Source: Sphingomonas yabuuchiae
GTDB taxonomy: Bacteria > Pseudomonadota > Alphaproteobacteria > Sphingomonadales > Sphingomonadaceae
Reading direction: 5' to 3'
NCBI RefSeq assembly: GCF_014199595.1
Contig: NZ_JACHNX010000009.1
Location: forward strand, 95,258 to 159,257
DNA length: 64,000 bases
This document shows, one piece after another, positions 35,267-43,627 of the stretch. The notes below the pieces were generated by a model. It had not been told where the DNA came from. It saw only the letters and a list, made by a program, of their open reading frames with translations, and ran no database searches. The position numbers and the translations under genes were made by a program. How positions within the stretch are numbered: the first letter of the stretch is position 1; each line of letters starts with the position of its first letter.

Positions 35267-35623
35267 TTACTCCGGCGCGGTCAGCCAGGCCAGGCTGTCC
35301 TCGGCGGGATCGAAGACGCGCAAATAGGGCTGGGTCATCAGCCGCCGAATCTGCTGCCGCCCGATCGCGCTGCCGTTGATCATCGCGATGCGGCTGGCGC
35401 GGGGGAAGTCGCGCAGTGCCTCATGGACCGTCATGATCGCGTCCTTCGGCTGGACGTTGATCGCCGACATGTCGATCCGCAGGCGATAGCCGGGGCGGAA
35501 GCCGCTGCGCCGGAACGCCTCGACCAGTTCCTGGGCATAGCGGTTCGCGACCTCGGTCGTGAAATGCCCGGTCCATTGGATGTCCAGCAGGTTGATGTCG
35601 CGGCGAAACTGAAAGGCGTACAT
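35267..35623 (-). CDS. Hypothetical protein, possible STAS/SpoIIAA-like fold
   Basis: 118 residues beginning MYAFQFRRDINLLDIQWTGH, with alternating strand/helix pattern and RLRIDMSAINVQPKDAIMTV. This is reminiscent of SpoIIAA-like (STAS) proteins but lacks a clear phosphorylatable serine motif. Located between yraN and rsmI with its own short upstream gap. Assignment tentative. Confidence 0.68.
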   Translation of the reverse strand: MYAFQFRRDINLLDIQWTGHFTTEVANRYAQELVEAFRRSGFRPGYRLRIDMSAINVQPKDAIMTVHEALRDFPRASRIAMINGSAIGRQQIRRLMTQPYLRVFDPAEDSLAWLTAPE

Positions 35624-35682
35624 GGTGATCCCCAGCTTCCCCCCTGCGCCGTCGATCCTTGCGGAATTGCTAATGCGGGATC

Positions 35683-36552
35683 TTAATCGGTCGAATCGCC
35701 GTCCTTCATCGCCAGTGCGCGGGCATAGAGCGTCTTGCGGTCGAGCCCGAGCGCCTTGGCGACCTCGCTCGCCGCACGGCCGACGGGCAGGCGGGTGAGC
35801 GCTTCGGCCAGCGCGGCATCGGCATCCTGTTCGGTGGCGGGCGGGGCTTCGCCGGGCGGCGCGACGACGATCGCGATCTCGCCCTTCGGCCCACCCTCTG
35901 CATAGCGCGCGGCGAGGGTGGAGAGGGTGCCGGTCACGGCCTCCTCGAACTTCTTGGTGATCTCGCGCGTCACCGCCGCCTCGCGGTCGCCCAGTCCCTG
36001 GGCCAGCGCAGTCAGCGTCGCCGCCAGGCGTGGCCCCGATTCGTAGAGGACCAACGTTGCGCGAATGCCGGCGATCTCGGCAATGGCGTCGGCCCGCGCC
36101 TTTTCCTTGGGCGGCAGGAAGCCCGCGAACAGGAATCGATCGGTCGGCAGCCCGGCCAGCGTCAGCGCGGCGATCGCGGCGCAGGGGCCGGGGATCGTCA
36201 CCACCGCATGGCCCGCCGCGCGCGCGTCACGCACCAGCTTGTAGCCGGGGTCCGAGATCAAGGGTGTCCCGGCATCGGACACCAGCGCCACCGCCTGGGT
36301 CGCCATACGCGCGATCAGGCCGGGGCGGACATGCTCGGCATTGTGATCGTGATAGGGCTGCATGGGCCGCTTCACCCCGATATGGCGGAGCAGCCCGGCC
36401 GTCACGCGACTGTCCTCGACCGCGATGATATCGGCGTTTGTCAGAATGTTGGCCGCGCGCGGAGACAGATCGCCGAGATTGCCGATGGGGGTCGCGACGA
36501 TGTACAGGCCGGGTTCGAGAGTGTTTTCGGTTTGGGTCACGGGGATCGTCAT
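35683..36552 (-). CDS. rsmI: RsmI, 16S rRNA C1402 ribose 2'-O-methyltransferase
   Basis: 289 residues: LYIVATPIGNLGDLSPRAAN near the N-terminus, EDSRVTAGLLRHIG, ALVSDAGTPLISDPGYKLV, and the RsmI C-terminal helical part ending with LDRKTLYARAL. It methylates the ribose of C1402 in the decoding centre. The ATG at 36552 interlocks with the divergent lipoprotein ATG in one CATG; longer upstream starts would lie inside that gene. Confidence 0.94.
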   Translation of the reverse strand: MTIPVTQTENTLEPGLYIVATPIGNLGDLSPRAANILTNADIIAVEDSRVTAGLLRHIGVKRPMQPYHDHNAEHVRPGLIARMATQAVALVSDAGTPLISDPGYKLVRDARAAGHAVVTIPGPCAAIAALTLAGLPTDRFLFAGFLPPKEKARADAIAEIAGIRATLVLYESGPRLAATLTALAQGLGDREAAVTREITKKFEEAVTGTLSTLAARYAEGGPKGEIAIVVAPPGEAPPATEQDADAALAEALTRLPVGRAASEVAKALGLDRKTLYARALAMKDGDSTD

Positions 36553-37786
36553 GACAGAGGCAGGGCTGTTCGTACAACCGGGGGCCGTCATTCGGGGCCG
36601 CTTCCGTTCCTATGGCGCCGGGCGGATCGGCCGCGCGGTCGCGCTGGCGACGACGCTGGCGCTGGCCGCCTGTCAGACGATCGTGCCGCGCGGCCCCGTC
36701 GACCAGCCCGAAACGCGGCCGGTGCCGACCACCCCGCGCCCCTCGACCGAGCCGGAGGCGGGGCTGCCGCGCGATACCGCGCGCCATCGCATCGCACTGC
36801 TGGTGCCCTTGTCGGGCAGCAATGCCGGGGTCGGCCAGTCGATCGCCAATGCGACGATGATGGCGCTGCTCGACGCGCAAGCCGACACGATCCGCATCAC
36901 CAATTACGACACCACGACCGGTGCAGCCGCAGCGGCGCAGAAGGCGATCGCCGAGGGCGCGCAGTTGATCCTGGGGCCGCTCTTGTCCGAGGATGTCCGC
37001 GCCGTCGCTCCCGTGGCACGCGCCGCGCGGGTGCCGGTCATCAGCTTTTCCAACGACGTGGGCGTGGCCGGGAACGGCACATATCTGATGGGTTATACGC
37101 CCGCCCAGTCGATCGACCGGGTCGTCACCTATGCGCGCGGGCGCGGCGTCACGACCTTTGCGGGGCTGGTGCCCAACGGCCTGTATGGCGAACGCGCCTC
37201 CACCGCCTTTCTGCGCGCGGTCGAAGGGGCGGGGGGGCAGGTCGTCTCGCTCCAGCCTTATGGCCGGGTCGCGGGCGGCATCGGCGCGGCCGCCCAGCGG
37301 CTGAACGCCAAGGCCCCGTATGACGCCGTGCTGATCGCCGATGGCGGCGCCACGGCGGCGGCGGCGGCGCCGATCCTGAAGCGTGGATCAGGCGCGAATA
37401 CGCGGCTGCTGGGCACCGAATTGTGGAATTCCGAATCGGGCATCGCGTCGCGGGCAGGGTTGAACGGTGCGTGGTTCGCCAGCGTTTCCAACACGCTCTA
37501 CCGCCAATATGCGACCAAGTACCGCGCCCGCTTCCGCGCCGCGCCCTATCGCCTGTCGAGCTTGGGCTATGACGCGGTCCTGCTGACCGTGCGGATCGCG
37601 CGCGATTGGAAGATGAACGCGCCCTTCCCCGAGACGCGGCTGCGCGCATCGGACGGCTTTGCCGGGATCGACGGCGCCTTCCGCTTCGGCCGCGACGGCG
37701 TGGCCGAACGCGCGCTGGAGGTACAGGAACTGCGCGACGGCACCGCCGTGACCGTCAGCCCCGCACCGACCGGGTTCGGGGGATGA
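36551..37786 (+). CDS. LpoA/LppC-like penicillin-binding protein activator lipoprotein
   Basis: 411 residues with a late hydrophobic leader and lipobox (AVALATTLALAAC, cysteine near residue 41). A proline-rich linker and a periplasmic-binding-protein type I fold follow (IALLVPLSGSNAGVGQSIAN, AQLILGPLLSEDVRAV, FSNDVGVAGNGTYLMG). Family members stimulate PBP1-type peptidoglycan synthases or bind amino acids. Divergent pairing with rsmI is a familiar arrangement. The unusually long n-region follows from the only available ATG, which overlaps the rsmI start. Confidence 0.86.
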   Translation: MTEAGLFVQPGAVIRGRFRSYGAGRIGRAVALATTLALAACQTIVPRGPVDQPETRPVPTTPRPSTEPEAGLPRDTARHRIALLVPLSGSNAGVGQSIANATMMALLDAQADTIRITNYDTTTGAAAAAQKAIAEGAQLILGPLLSEDVRAVAPVARAARVPVISFSNDVGVAGNGTYLMGYTPAQSIDRVVTYARGRGVTTFAGLVPNGLYGERASTAFLRAVEGAGGQVVSLQPYGRVAGGIGAAAQRLNAKAPYDAVLIADGGATAAAAAPILKRGSGANTRLLGTELWNSESGIASRAGLNGAWFASVSNTLYRQYATKYRARFRAAPYRLSSLGYDAVLLTVRIARDWKMNAPFPETRLRASDGFAGIDGAFRFGRDGVAERALEVQELRDGTAVTVSPAPTGFGG

Positions 37787-38100
37787 GCGACCAGGCCATC
37801 GTCGTCATGTGCGCGGTGGGCAGCCGCGACGAAGCGGCGGGGATCGCGCACGCGCTGATCGAACAAAGGCTGGCCGCGTGCGTCCAAATGACGCCGGTCG
37901 AAAGCTGGTATCGCTGGGACGGCGCGGTCCAGCATGAGCCGGAGGCGGTGCTGCACATCAAGACGATGCGCAGCCGCTTCGCCCAACTGTGCGAAACGAT
38001 CGAAGCGTTGCACAGCTATGACGTGCCGGAGATCGTGGCGCTGCCGATCACCGACGCGTCGCCGCGCTATCTGGATTGGGTGCGCCAGTCGGTTGGCTGA
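37783..38100 (+). CDS. cutA: CutA divalent-cation tolerance protein
   Basis: 105 residues: VVMCAVGSRDEAAGIAHALI, EQRLAACVQMTPVESWYRWD and VPEIVALPITDASPRYLDWV are the CutA landmarks. CutA forms a very stable trimer; its role in copper tolerance is debated. Overlaps the upstream lipoprotein gene by four bases. Confidence 0.94.
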   Translation: MSDQAIVVMCAVGSRDEAAGIAHALIEQRLAACVQMTPVESWYRWDGAVQHEPEAVLHIKTMRSRFAQLCETIEALHSYDVPEIVALPITDASPRYLDWVRQSVG

Positions 38101-38106
38101 GGCGAA

Positions 38107-39270
38107 TCAGTCCTCTGTCAGCACGACTTCCCGCAGGATCGCGTCGAGCAGGAGCGCCCCCGCTTCGGTGACGATCAACCGTTCGCCGTCCAGCCGGACC
38201 AGACCCTGTTGGGTCAGGGTGCCTACTGCGGCGCGGTTCACCATCTCGCGCCCCTCGGCCAGTGCGGTGACGCGGGACAGGTCGACGCCCTCCGCCAGGC
38301 GCAGGCCCATGACCAGTGCCTCGGTCGCGCGGGTGGTCGGGGGGAGGGTTTCCTCCAGTTCGATGCCGTGGCCGTTGCGGTCGACGGCGCCCATCCAATT
38401 TTCCGGCTTCTTGCGACGGGCGGTGGCGACGCCTTCGCGGCGGCCATGCGCGCCGGGGCCGATCCCGGCATAATCGCCGTATCGCCAATAGGTCAGGTTA
38501 TGGCGGCTCTCCGCGCCGATCCGGGCGTGGTTGGAGGTCTCATAGGCGGGCAGGCCTGCGGCGGCGGTGATCGCGCGGGTCGTCTCGAACAGGTCGGCGG
38601 CGGCATCGCCGTCCGGAATGACCAGCCGCCCGGCCGCCGCTTCGGTATGGAAGCGCGTGCCCGGCTCGATGGTCAGCTGGTAGAGCGACAGATGCTCGGT
38701 GCCAAAGCCGATGGCGCGGGTCAGCTCGGCTTCCCAGTTCTCCAGTGGCTGGCCGGGGCGGGCATAGATCAGGTCGAAGCTGACCCGGCCGAACTGCTCC
38801 TGCGCGGTCTGGAGCGCGCGCAGCGCCTCGTCCACGCCGTGCGCGCGGCCCAGGAAGTGGAGTGCCTCGTCGTCCAGCGCCTGCACGCCCAGCGAGGCGC
38901 GATTGACCCCGGCGGCGGCGAGGTCGGCGAAGCGCGCCGCCTCGACCGAAGAGGGATTGGCCTCCAGCGTGATCTCGATCCCCTCGGCAAAGCCCCAATG
39001 GCGCTCGGCCGCGTTTAGAATTGCAGCAACCGTGGCGGGCGGCATCAGCGAGGGCGTGCCGCCACCGAAGAAGATCGAGGTCAGTTGCCGTCCGGGCAGC
39101 ATCGCCGCTTCATGCGCCAGATCGGCCAGCAGCGCCTCGGCCCAGGCCGCCTGGTCCACCGACTCGCGGACATGGCTGTTGAAGTCGCAATAGGGACATT
39201 TGGAGACGCAGAAGGGCCAATGGACGTAGAGCGCGAGCGGGCTGGGTGCGGGCGATATTGCGGAGGACAT
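38107..39270 (-). CDS. hemW: HemW, radical-SAM heme chaperone (HemN-like)
   Basis: 387 residues. The radical SAM cluster CVSKCPYC is near residues 21-28 after LALYVHWPF, followed by SIFFGGGTPSLMPP, ITLEANPSSVEAARF and the HemN C-terminal domain (GDYAGIGPGAHGR). The short CX3CX2CX pattern and lack of an extended N-terminus favour HemW over coproporphyrinogen oxidase HemN. Start at ATG 39270. Confidence 0.93.
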   Translation of the reverse strand: MSSAISPAPSPLALYVHWPFCVSKCPYCDFNSHVRESVDQAAWAEALLADLAHEAAMLPGRQLTSIFFGGGTPSLMPPATVAAILNAAERHWGFAEGIEITLEANPSSVEAARFADLAAAGVNRASLGVQALDDEALHFLGRAHGVDEALRALQTAQEQFGRVSFDLIYARPGQPLENWEAELTRAIGFGTEHLSLYQLTIEPGTRFHTEAAAGRLVIPDGDAAADLFETTRAITAAAGLPAYETSNHARIGAESRHNLTYWRYGDYAGIGPGAHGRREGVATARRKKPENWMGAVDRNGHGIELEETLPPTTRATEALVMGLRLAEGVDLSRVTALAEGREMVNRAAVGTLTQQGLVRLDGERLIVTEAGALLLDAILREVVLTED

Positions 39271-39292
39271 GATGTGCGACGATATGGCGGCG

Positions 39293-39889
39293 ATGCGCAC
39301 GCTTCGCTATCTCTTATCTTCCGTGCCCGCCGTGCTGCTGCTGGCGGCTTGTGGACCGATGATCCCTTCGCAGACCGGCGGGATGGAACGGCCGCCGCCC
39401 CGGATCGTCGAGCAGCGGACTTCGGACGCGCCCGCGTCGCGTGGGACAGGATTGCTGCGTCAGGCGATGCTCGACGGCCACCAGACCGCGCGGGCGGATG
39501 TGGGCCTGTCGCCGCTCACATGGGACGAAGGGCTGGCGGCGAGCGCGCTGGCCTATGCGCAGGAACTGGCGCGGACCGGTCGTTTCCAGCATGCCGAACA
39601 GCCGCAGGGACCGACGCGGCAGGGTGAAAATCTGTGGACCGGCACGCGTGGCGCCTATCGCTATGACGAGATGATGGGCCATTGGCTGGCCGAGCGGCGC
39701 AATTTTGTGAACCTGCCTGTACCCCAGTCCAGCCGCACGGGCCAGTTCGGCGATGTCGGTCACTATACCCAGATCGTCTGGGCCCGTTCCACGGCGGTCG
39801 GTTGTGCGATGGCGAGCAATGCGCGCGACGATTTCCTCGTTTGCCGCTATAGCCCGACCGGCAACGTCTTTGGCGAGCGGGCCTTCTGA
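39293..39889 (+). CDS. CAP-domain (SCP/PR1-like) lipoprotein
   Basis: 198 residues from ATG 39293: RTLRYLLSSVPAVLLLAAC forms a lipoprotein signal with lipobox LLAAC. The CAP domain contains LTWDEGLAASALAYAQELAR, GENLWTGTRGAY, VGHYTQIVWARSTAVGCAMA and FLVCRYSPTGN. An upstream ATG at 39269 would add eight polar residues and interlock with the hemW ATG; the lipoprotein signal makes 39293 more likely. Confidence 0.88.
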   Translation: MRTLRYLLSSVPAVLLLAACGPMIPSQTGGMERPPPRIVEQRTSDAPASRGTGLLRQAMLDGHQTARADVGLSPLTWDEGLAASALAYAQELARTGRFQHAEQPQGPTRQGENLWTGTRGAYRYDEMMGHWLAERRNFVNLPVPQSSRTGQFGDVGHYTQIVWARSTAVGCAMASNARDDFLVCRYSPTGNVFGERAF

Positions 39890-39922
39890 CTCGGCGGGGC
39901 ATGACGGGAAGGTACTGACGCG

Positions 39923-40309
39923 ATGGCGAACCCTTATGATCCGATGGCGTGGATCACCTTCTGGACCGCACCGGCCCGATTCGCGGTGATGGCGGGCGAG
40001 GCGATGCTGAGCGCGCAGAGCGTCATGGCCTCGCGCATGGGGGCGATGGCGACGGGTACGTCCTCGGCAGCGGAAATGACGCTGATGGTCAGCGAGAAGG
40101 TCAAGGCCTTCGACCAGTCGGCGAAGGTCTGGAACCGCGATCAGGCGGCCCTGTCGAAACTGTCGCGGCACAATCCGCAGGGCGGGATGCTGCAAGCCTG
40201 GGAGTCGATGGCGCGCGCGATGCTGATCGGCGCGTCGATGCCGGTCCAGGCGATGGCACCGGTGCATCGGACGGTGACGGCCAACCAGAAGCGGCTGGCG
40301 AAGGGGTAA
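39923..40309 (+). CDS. Hypothetical alanine/methionine-rich protein (phasin-like length)
   Basis: 128 residues: ANPYDPMAWITFWTAPARFA then a long amphipathic stretch MVSEKVKAFDQSAKVWNRDQ and ARAMLIGASMPVQAMAPVHR. Methionine-rich, predicted mostly helical, no signal peptide. The helical character recalls phasins, but no motif supports that firmly. Confidence 0.7.
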   Translation: MANPYDPMAWITFWTAPARFAVMAGEAMLSAQSVMASRMGAMATGTSSAAEMTLMVSEKVKAFDQSAKVWNRDQAALSKLSRHNPQGGMLQAWESMARAMLIGASMPVQAMAPVHRTVTANQKRLAKG

Positions 40310-40314
40310 GTGGA

Positions 40315-40343
40315 TTCCTCCCCAAGCGGAGCTTGGGGAGGAA
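40315..40343. repeat. GC hairpin repeat (TTCCTCCCCAAG / CTTGGGGAGGAA)
   Basis: A perfect 12-base inverted repeat around CGGAG, between convergent genes. It probably ends both transcripts. Confidence 0.78.
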
Positions 40344-40350
40344 TAAACGG

Positions 40351-40977
40351 TCAGAACACCGCCTTCACCAGCTGGCCGAACGCGTCGGCGCGGTGGCTGA
40401 TGCGGTTCTTTTCGTCCTGGTCCATCTCGGCGAAGGTCTCGGTGCCGCCGATCGGCTGGAAAATCGGGTCATAGCCATGGCCCTTGTCCCCGCGCGGCGG
40501 CCAGACGATCGTGCCGTCGACGCGGCCCTCGAACCATTCGACATGGCCGTCGGGCCAGCCGACCGCCAGCGCGCAGATGAAATGCGCGGCACGGCTCATG
40601 TCCGGTTCCTCGTTCAGCCGATCCTCGACCGCACGCATCGCCATGCCGAAGTCCTTTTCCGGCCCCGCCCAGCGCGCCGAGAACAGCCCCGGATCGCCAC
40701 CCAGCGCCTCGACGCACAGACCGCTATCGTCCGACAGCGCGGGCAGGCCCGACAGATCGGCGGCAGCGAGCGCCTTCAATTCGGCATTGGCGACGAAGGT
40801 CGTGCCGGTTTCCTCGGGCTCTGGCAGGTCCAGGTCACCGGCCGCGATCACCTCCATGCCATAGGGCGCGAGAAGTTCGCGGAATTCCACGATCTTGCCC
40901 TTGTTGTGGCTGGCCAGGACCAGCTTGCCCGGCGTCAGCTTGCGGATCGCCTGACGGCCGTTTCCTTCGCCGCTCAT
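40351..40977 (-). CDS. rdgB: RdgB/HAM1, XTP/dITP pyrophosphatase
   Basis: 208 residues: [20 protein letters not shown] near the N-terminus, [32 protein letters not shown], and [17 protein letters not shown]. It hydrolyses non-canonical purine triphosphates. Overlaps rph by four bases; the rph-rdgB order is common in alphaproteobacteria. Confidence 0.95.
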   Translation of the reverse strand: MSGEGNGRQAIRKLTPGKLVLASHNKGKIVEFRELLAPYGMEVIAAGDLDLPEPEETGTTFVANAELKALAAADLSGLPALSDDSGLCVEALGGDPGLFSARWAGPEKDFGMAMRAVEDRLNEEPDMSRAAHFICALAVGWPDGHVEWFEGRVDGTIVWPPRGDKGHGYDPIFQPIGGTETFAEMDQDEKNRISHRADAFGQLVKAVF

Positions 40978-41690
40978 GCGCGGATCGCCCGGTCCTGCGC
41001 CGCGAAAATCTCGGTGCAGCCCATGCGCGCCAGGCGGAGCAGACGGAGCAGGGCCTCTTCGTCATAGGTGGCGTGCTCGGCGGTCGCCTGAACCTCGGCG
41101 ATGTGGCCGTTTTCGATCAGCACGAAATTGGCGTCGGCATCGGCGTTCGAGTCCTCGATATAGTCGAGGTCGAGGACCGGCGTGCCCTGATGGATGCCGC
41201 AGGAGACGGCGGCGACCTTGTTGCGGATCGGGTCGCTGGCCAGCTTGCCCTCGGCCATCAGCTTGTTGACAGCCATGCGCAGCGCGACCCAGGCGCCCGA
41301 AATGGCGGCGGTGCGGGTGCCGCCATCGGCCTGGATCACGTCGCAGTCGATGGTGATCTGCCGCTCGCCCAGCGCCTTCAGGTCGCAGACGGCGCGCAGG
41401 GAGCGGCCGATCAGCCGCTGGATTTCCTGGGTACGGCCCGACTGCTTGCCCTTGGCCGCCTCTCGGCTGCCGCGTGTATGGGTGGCGCGGGGGAGCATGC
41501 CGTACTCGGCCGTGACCCAGCCTTCGCCCTTGCCGCGCAGGAAGGGGGGCACGCGCTCCTCGACGCTGGCGGTGACGAGCACCTTGGTATCGCCGAACCC
41601 GATCAGCACCGAACCTTCGGCGTGACGGGTGAAATTCGGCTCGATGGTGATGGGACGCATCTGGTCGGGCATCCGGCCGGACGGGCGCAT
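40974..41690 (-). CDS. rph: Rph, ribonuclease PH
   Basis: 238 residues: [57 protein letters not shown] (phosphate-binding arginines) and [20 protein letters not shown]. It trims tRNA 3' ends phosphorolytically. ATG 41690 is chosen because the family begins R-P-S/D-G-R. Confidence 0.96.
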   Translation of the reverse strand: MRPSGRMPDQMRPITIEPNFTRHAEGSVLIGFGDTKVLVTASVEERVPPFLRGKGEGWVTAEYGMLPRATHTRGSREAAKGKQSGRTQEIQRLIGRSLRAVCDLKALGERQITIDCDVIQADGGTRTAAISGAWVALRMAVNKLMAEGKLASDPIRNKVAAVSCGIHQGTPVLDLDYIEDSNADADANFVLIENGHIAEVQATAEHATYDEEALLRLLRLARMGCTEIFAAQDRAIRA

Positions 41691-41769
41691 AGTCTTCTCC
41701 TTGTTCCTTGAAGACAGCCCTAACCGGCCCCCGCGCCTAGCGCCAGAGAGGACGGTGGCGATCGGAAGA

Positions 41770-41925
41770 CACTCTTCTTCTCTGCGTCCTCTGCGCGCCA
41801 AAATGGTTCACGCGAAGCCGCGACGCCGCGAAGAGAGGACTGGAAATCTTCGCGCCTTCGCGGCTTCGCGTGATCAATCTCTTTTTTGCGCGCAGAGGCG
41901 CAGAGGGCGCGGAGAAGAAGAGAGG
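41770..41925. repeat. Long imperfect inverted repeat (TTCGCGGCTTCGCGTGA family)
   Basis: The centre pairs TCACGCGAAGCCGCG (41809-41823) with CGCGGCTTCGCGTGA (41859-41873). Outer arms CTTCTTCTCTGCG..CTCTGCGCGC (from 41774) pair with GCGCGCAGAGGCGCAGAG..AGAAGAAG (to 41920). It fills the divergent rph-hrcA gap (41691-41974), so the promoters must lie in or beside it. Confidence 0.78.
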
Positions 41926-41974
41926 TCTCCCGATCGCGGTTGAGTGGCGCAGTGCCAATGCCTACATTTCCGTC

Positions 41975-43015
41975 ATGGTCACCCCACCGATCACCGAGTT
42001 GACCGACCGCGCGCGCGATATTTTTCGTGTGGTGGTCGACAGCTATCTGACGAGCGGCCAGCCCGTGGGGTCGAAGACGATCGCGCTGTCGGGGATCAAC
42101 CTGTCGCCCGCCTCGATCCGCAACGTCCTTCAGGAACTGGAGGAACGCGGATTGCTGGCGGCACCGCATACCAGCGCGGGGCGGATGCCGACCGATATCG
42201 GTTTGCGGCTGTTCGTCGACGGCATGATGCATGCCATGGAGCCCAGCATCGAGGAACGCGCCGCGATCGAGGCGCGCGCCGCCCGCTCCGGCCCGGTCGA
42301 GGAGGCGCTGGCGGCGACGACGGCGGTGCTGTCGGGGCTGTCGGCCTGCGCGGGCCTGGTCATGGTGCCCAAGCGCGAGATGAAGCTGCGCTCGATCGGC
42401 TTCGTGCCGTTGTCGCCGACCCAGGCATTGGCCGTGCTGGTCGCGGAGGATGGCGCGGTCGAGAACCGCGTGCTGGAACTACCCGCCGGCATGACGCCGT
42501 CGGCGCTGGTCGAGGCGGGCAATTACCTTTCCGCCACGCTGGCGGGCCTTACGCTGGGTCAGGCGCGGGATCGGCTGGAGCGCGAACTGGCGGCAGGGCG
42601 CGCGGCGCTGGACGGGGCGGCGCGGGCGCTGGTCGAACAGGGTCTGATCGTCTGGAGCGAGGATGGCGCGCGGCGTCCGATCCTGATCGTGCGCGGGCAG
42701 GGGCGGTTGATCGACGCCGCCGCCGCCGCCGATCTGGAGCGGGTCCGCGACCTGCTCGACGATCTGGAGGGCAAGCAGGAAATCGCCAGCCTGCTCGACT
42801 CGGCGCGCGCCGGGGATTCGACGCGTATCTTCATCGGCGCGGAGAACAAGTTGTTCGCGCTGTCGGGATCTTCGGTGATCGCCCGGCCTTTTCGCGGACT
42901 GGACGGCCAAGTGGTCGGTGTGGTCGGCGTAATCGGGCCCACGCGGTTGAACTATGCCCGCGTCGTGCCCATGGTGGATTTCACGGCGGCAACGCTTGCC
43001 CGGATGATGGGCTGA
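41975..43015 (+). CDS. hrcA: HrcA, heat-inducible transcription repressor
   Basis: 346 residues: LTDRARDIFRVVVDSYLTSG, then VGSKTIALSGINLSPASIRN (winged-helix DNA-binding part), LEERGLLAAPHTSAGRMPTD, GAF-like centre, and C-terminal FIGAENKLFALSGSSVI. It represses genes with CIRCE operators and is stabilised by GroEL. Followed by grpE after a 9-base gap. No CIRCE is found in this window. Confidence 0.95.
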   Translation: MVTPPITELTDRARDIFRVVVDSYLTSGQPVGSKTIALSGINLSPASIRNVLQELEERGLLAAPHTSAGRMPTDIGLRLFVDGMMHAMEPSIEERAAIEARAARSGPVEEALAATTAVLSGLSACAGLVMVPKREMKLRSIGFVPLSPTQALAVLVAEDGAVENRVLELPAGMTPSALVEAGNYLSATLAGLTLGQARDRLERELAAGRAALDGAARALVEQGLIVWSEDGARRPILIVRGQGRLIDAAAAADLERVRDLLDDLEGKQEIASLLDSARAGDSTRIFIGAENKLFALSGSSVIARPFRGLDGQVVGVVGVIGPTRLNYARVVPMVDFTAATLARMMG

Positions 43016-43024
43016 ACAGGGATT

Positions 43025-43573
43025 ATGATGAGCGATAACACGACCAACGAGACCCAGAACGACCTGCGCGAAGAGACGGCCGAGGCCGCGCCCGAAGTGG
43101 CCGTGCAGGACCGCGTCGCCGAGCTGGAGAACCAGCTGGCCGAGGCCAAGCAGCAATATCTCTATGCCCAGGCCGAGAACCAGAATGTCCGCCGCCGCGC
43201 CGAGAAGGAAGCGGTCGACGCGCGCAACTATGCCGCGACCGCGTTCGCGCGCGACGTGCTGTCGGTCGCCGACAATCTCCAGCGCGCGCTTCAGGCGATT
43301 CCGGCCGACCTGCGCACTGACGACAAGTGGAAGGGGCTGGTGACCGGCCTAGACGCCACCGGCCGCGAACTAGACAGCGTGCTCGGCCGTCACGGCATCA
43401 CCAAGATCGAGGCGATGGGCCAGCCGCTCGACCCCAACAAGCATCAGGCGATGATCGAAATGCCCTCCGACCAGGAGCCGGGCACGATCGTGCAGGAAAT
43501 GCAGTCGGGCTATATGATCAAGGACCGCCTGCTGCGCCCCGCGCTGGTCGCGGTGGCCAAGAAGCCCGACTGA
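43025..43573 (+). CDS. grpE: GrpE, nucleotide-exchange factor of DnaK
   Basis: 182 residues. The N-terminal coiled-coil is predicted from VAELENQLAEAKQQYLYAQA onward. The C-terminal beta-domain is marked by ITKIEAMGQPLDPNKHQAMI and VQEMQSGYMIKDRLLRPALV. It releases ADP from DnaK. A second ATG three bases downstream is an equal start candidate. Confidence 0.95.
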   Translation: MMSDNTTNETQNDLREETAEAAPEVAVQDRVAELENQLAEAKQQYLYAQAENQNVRRRAEKEAVDARNYAATAFARDVLSVADNLQRALQAIPADLRTDDKWKGLVTGLDATGRELDSVLGRHGITKIEAMGQPLDPNKHQAMIEMPSDQEPGTIVQEMQSGYMIKDRLLRPALVAVAKKPD

Positions 43574-43596
43574 TCAGGCTTTTGGACGGATGAGGA

Positions 43597-43626
43597 AAGG
43601 GCGGTCCTTCGGGGCCGCCCTTTTTC
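43597..43626 (+). terminator. Terminator between grpE and the flagellin gene
   Basis: AAAGGGCGGTCC-TTCG-GGGCCGCCC followed by TTTTTCG. The stem and U-tract support grpE termination; the leading AAAGG lets it serve the convergent flagellin too. Confidence 0.88.
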
Positions 43627-43627
43627 G

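Noticed and set aside
39269..39292. Upstream ATG for the CAP-domain lipoprotein (third CATG-sharing pair)
   Set aside because: The lipoprotein signal starts cleanly at ATG 39293. The upstream start adds polar residues (MMCDDMAA) that would be unusual before a signal peptide.
41691..41974. CIRCE operator upstream of hrcA
   Set aside because: No TTAGCACTC/GAGTGCTAA inverted repeat is present; the gap is filled by a different palindrome.
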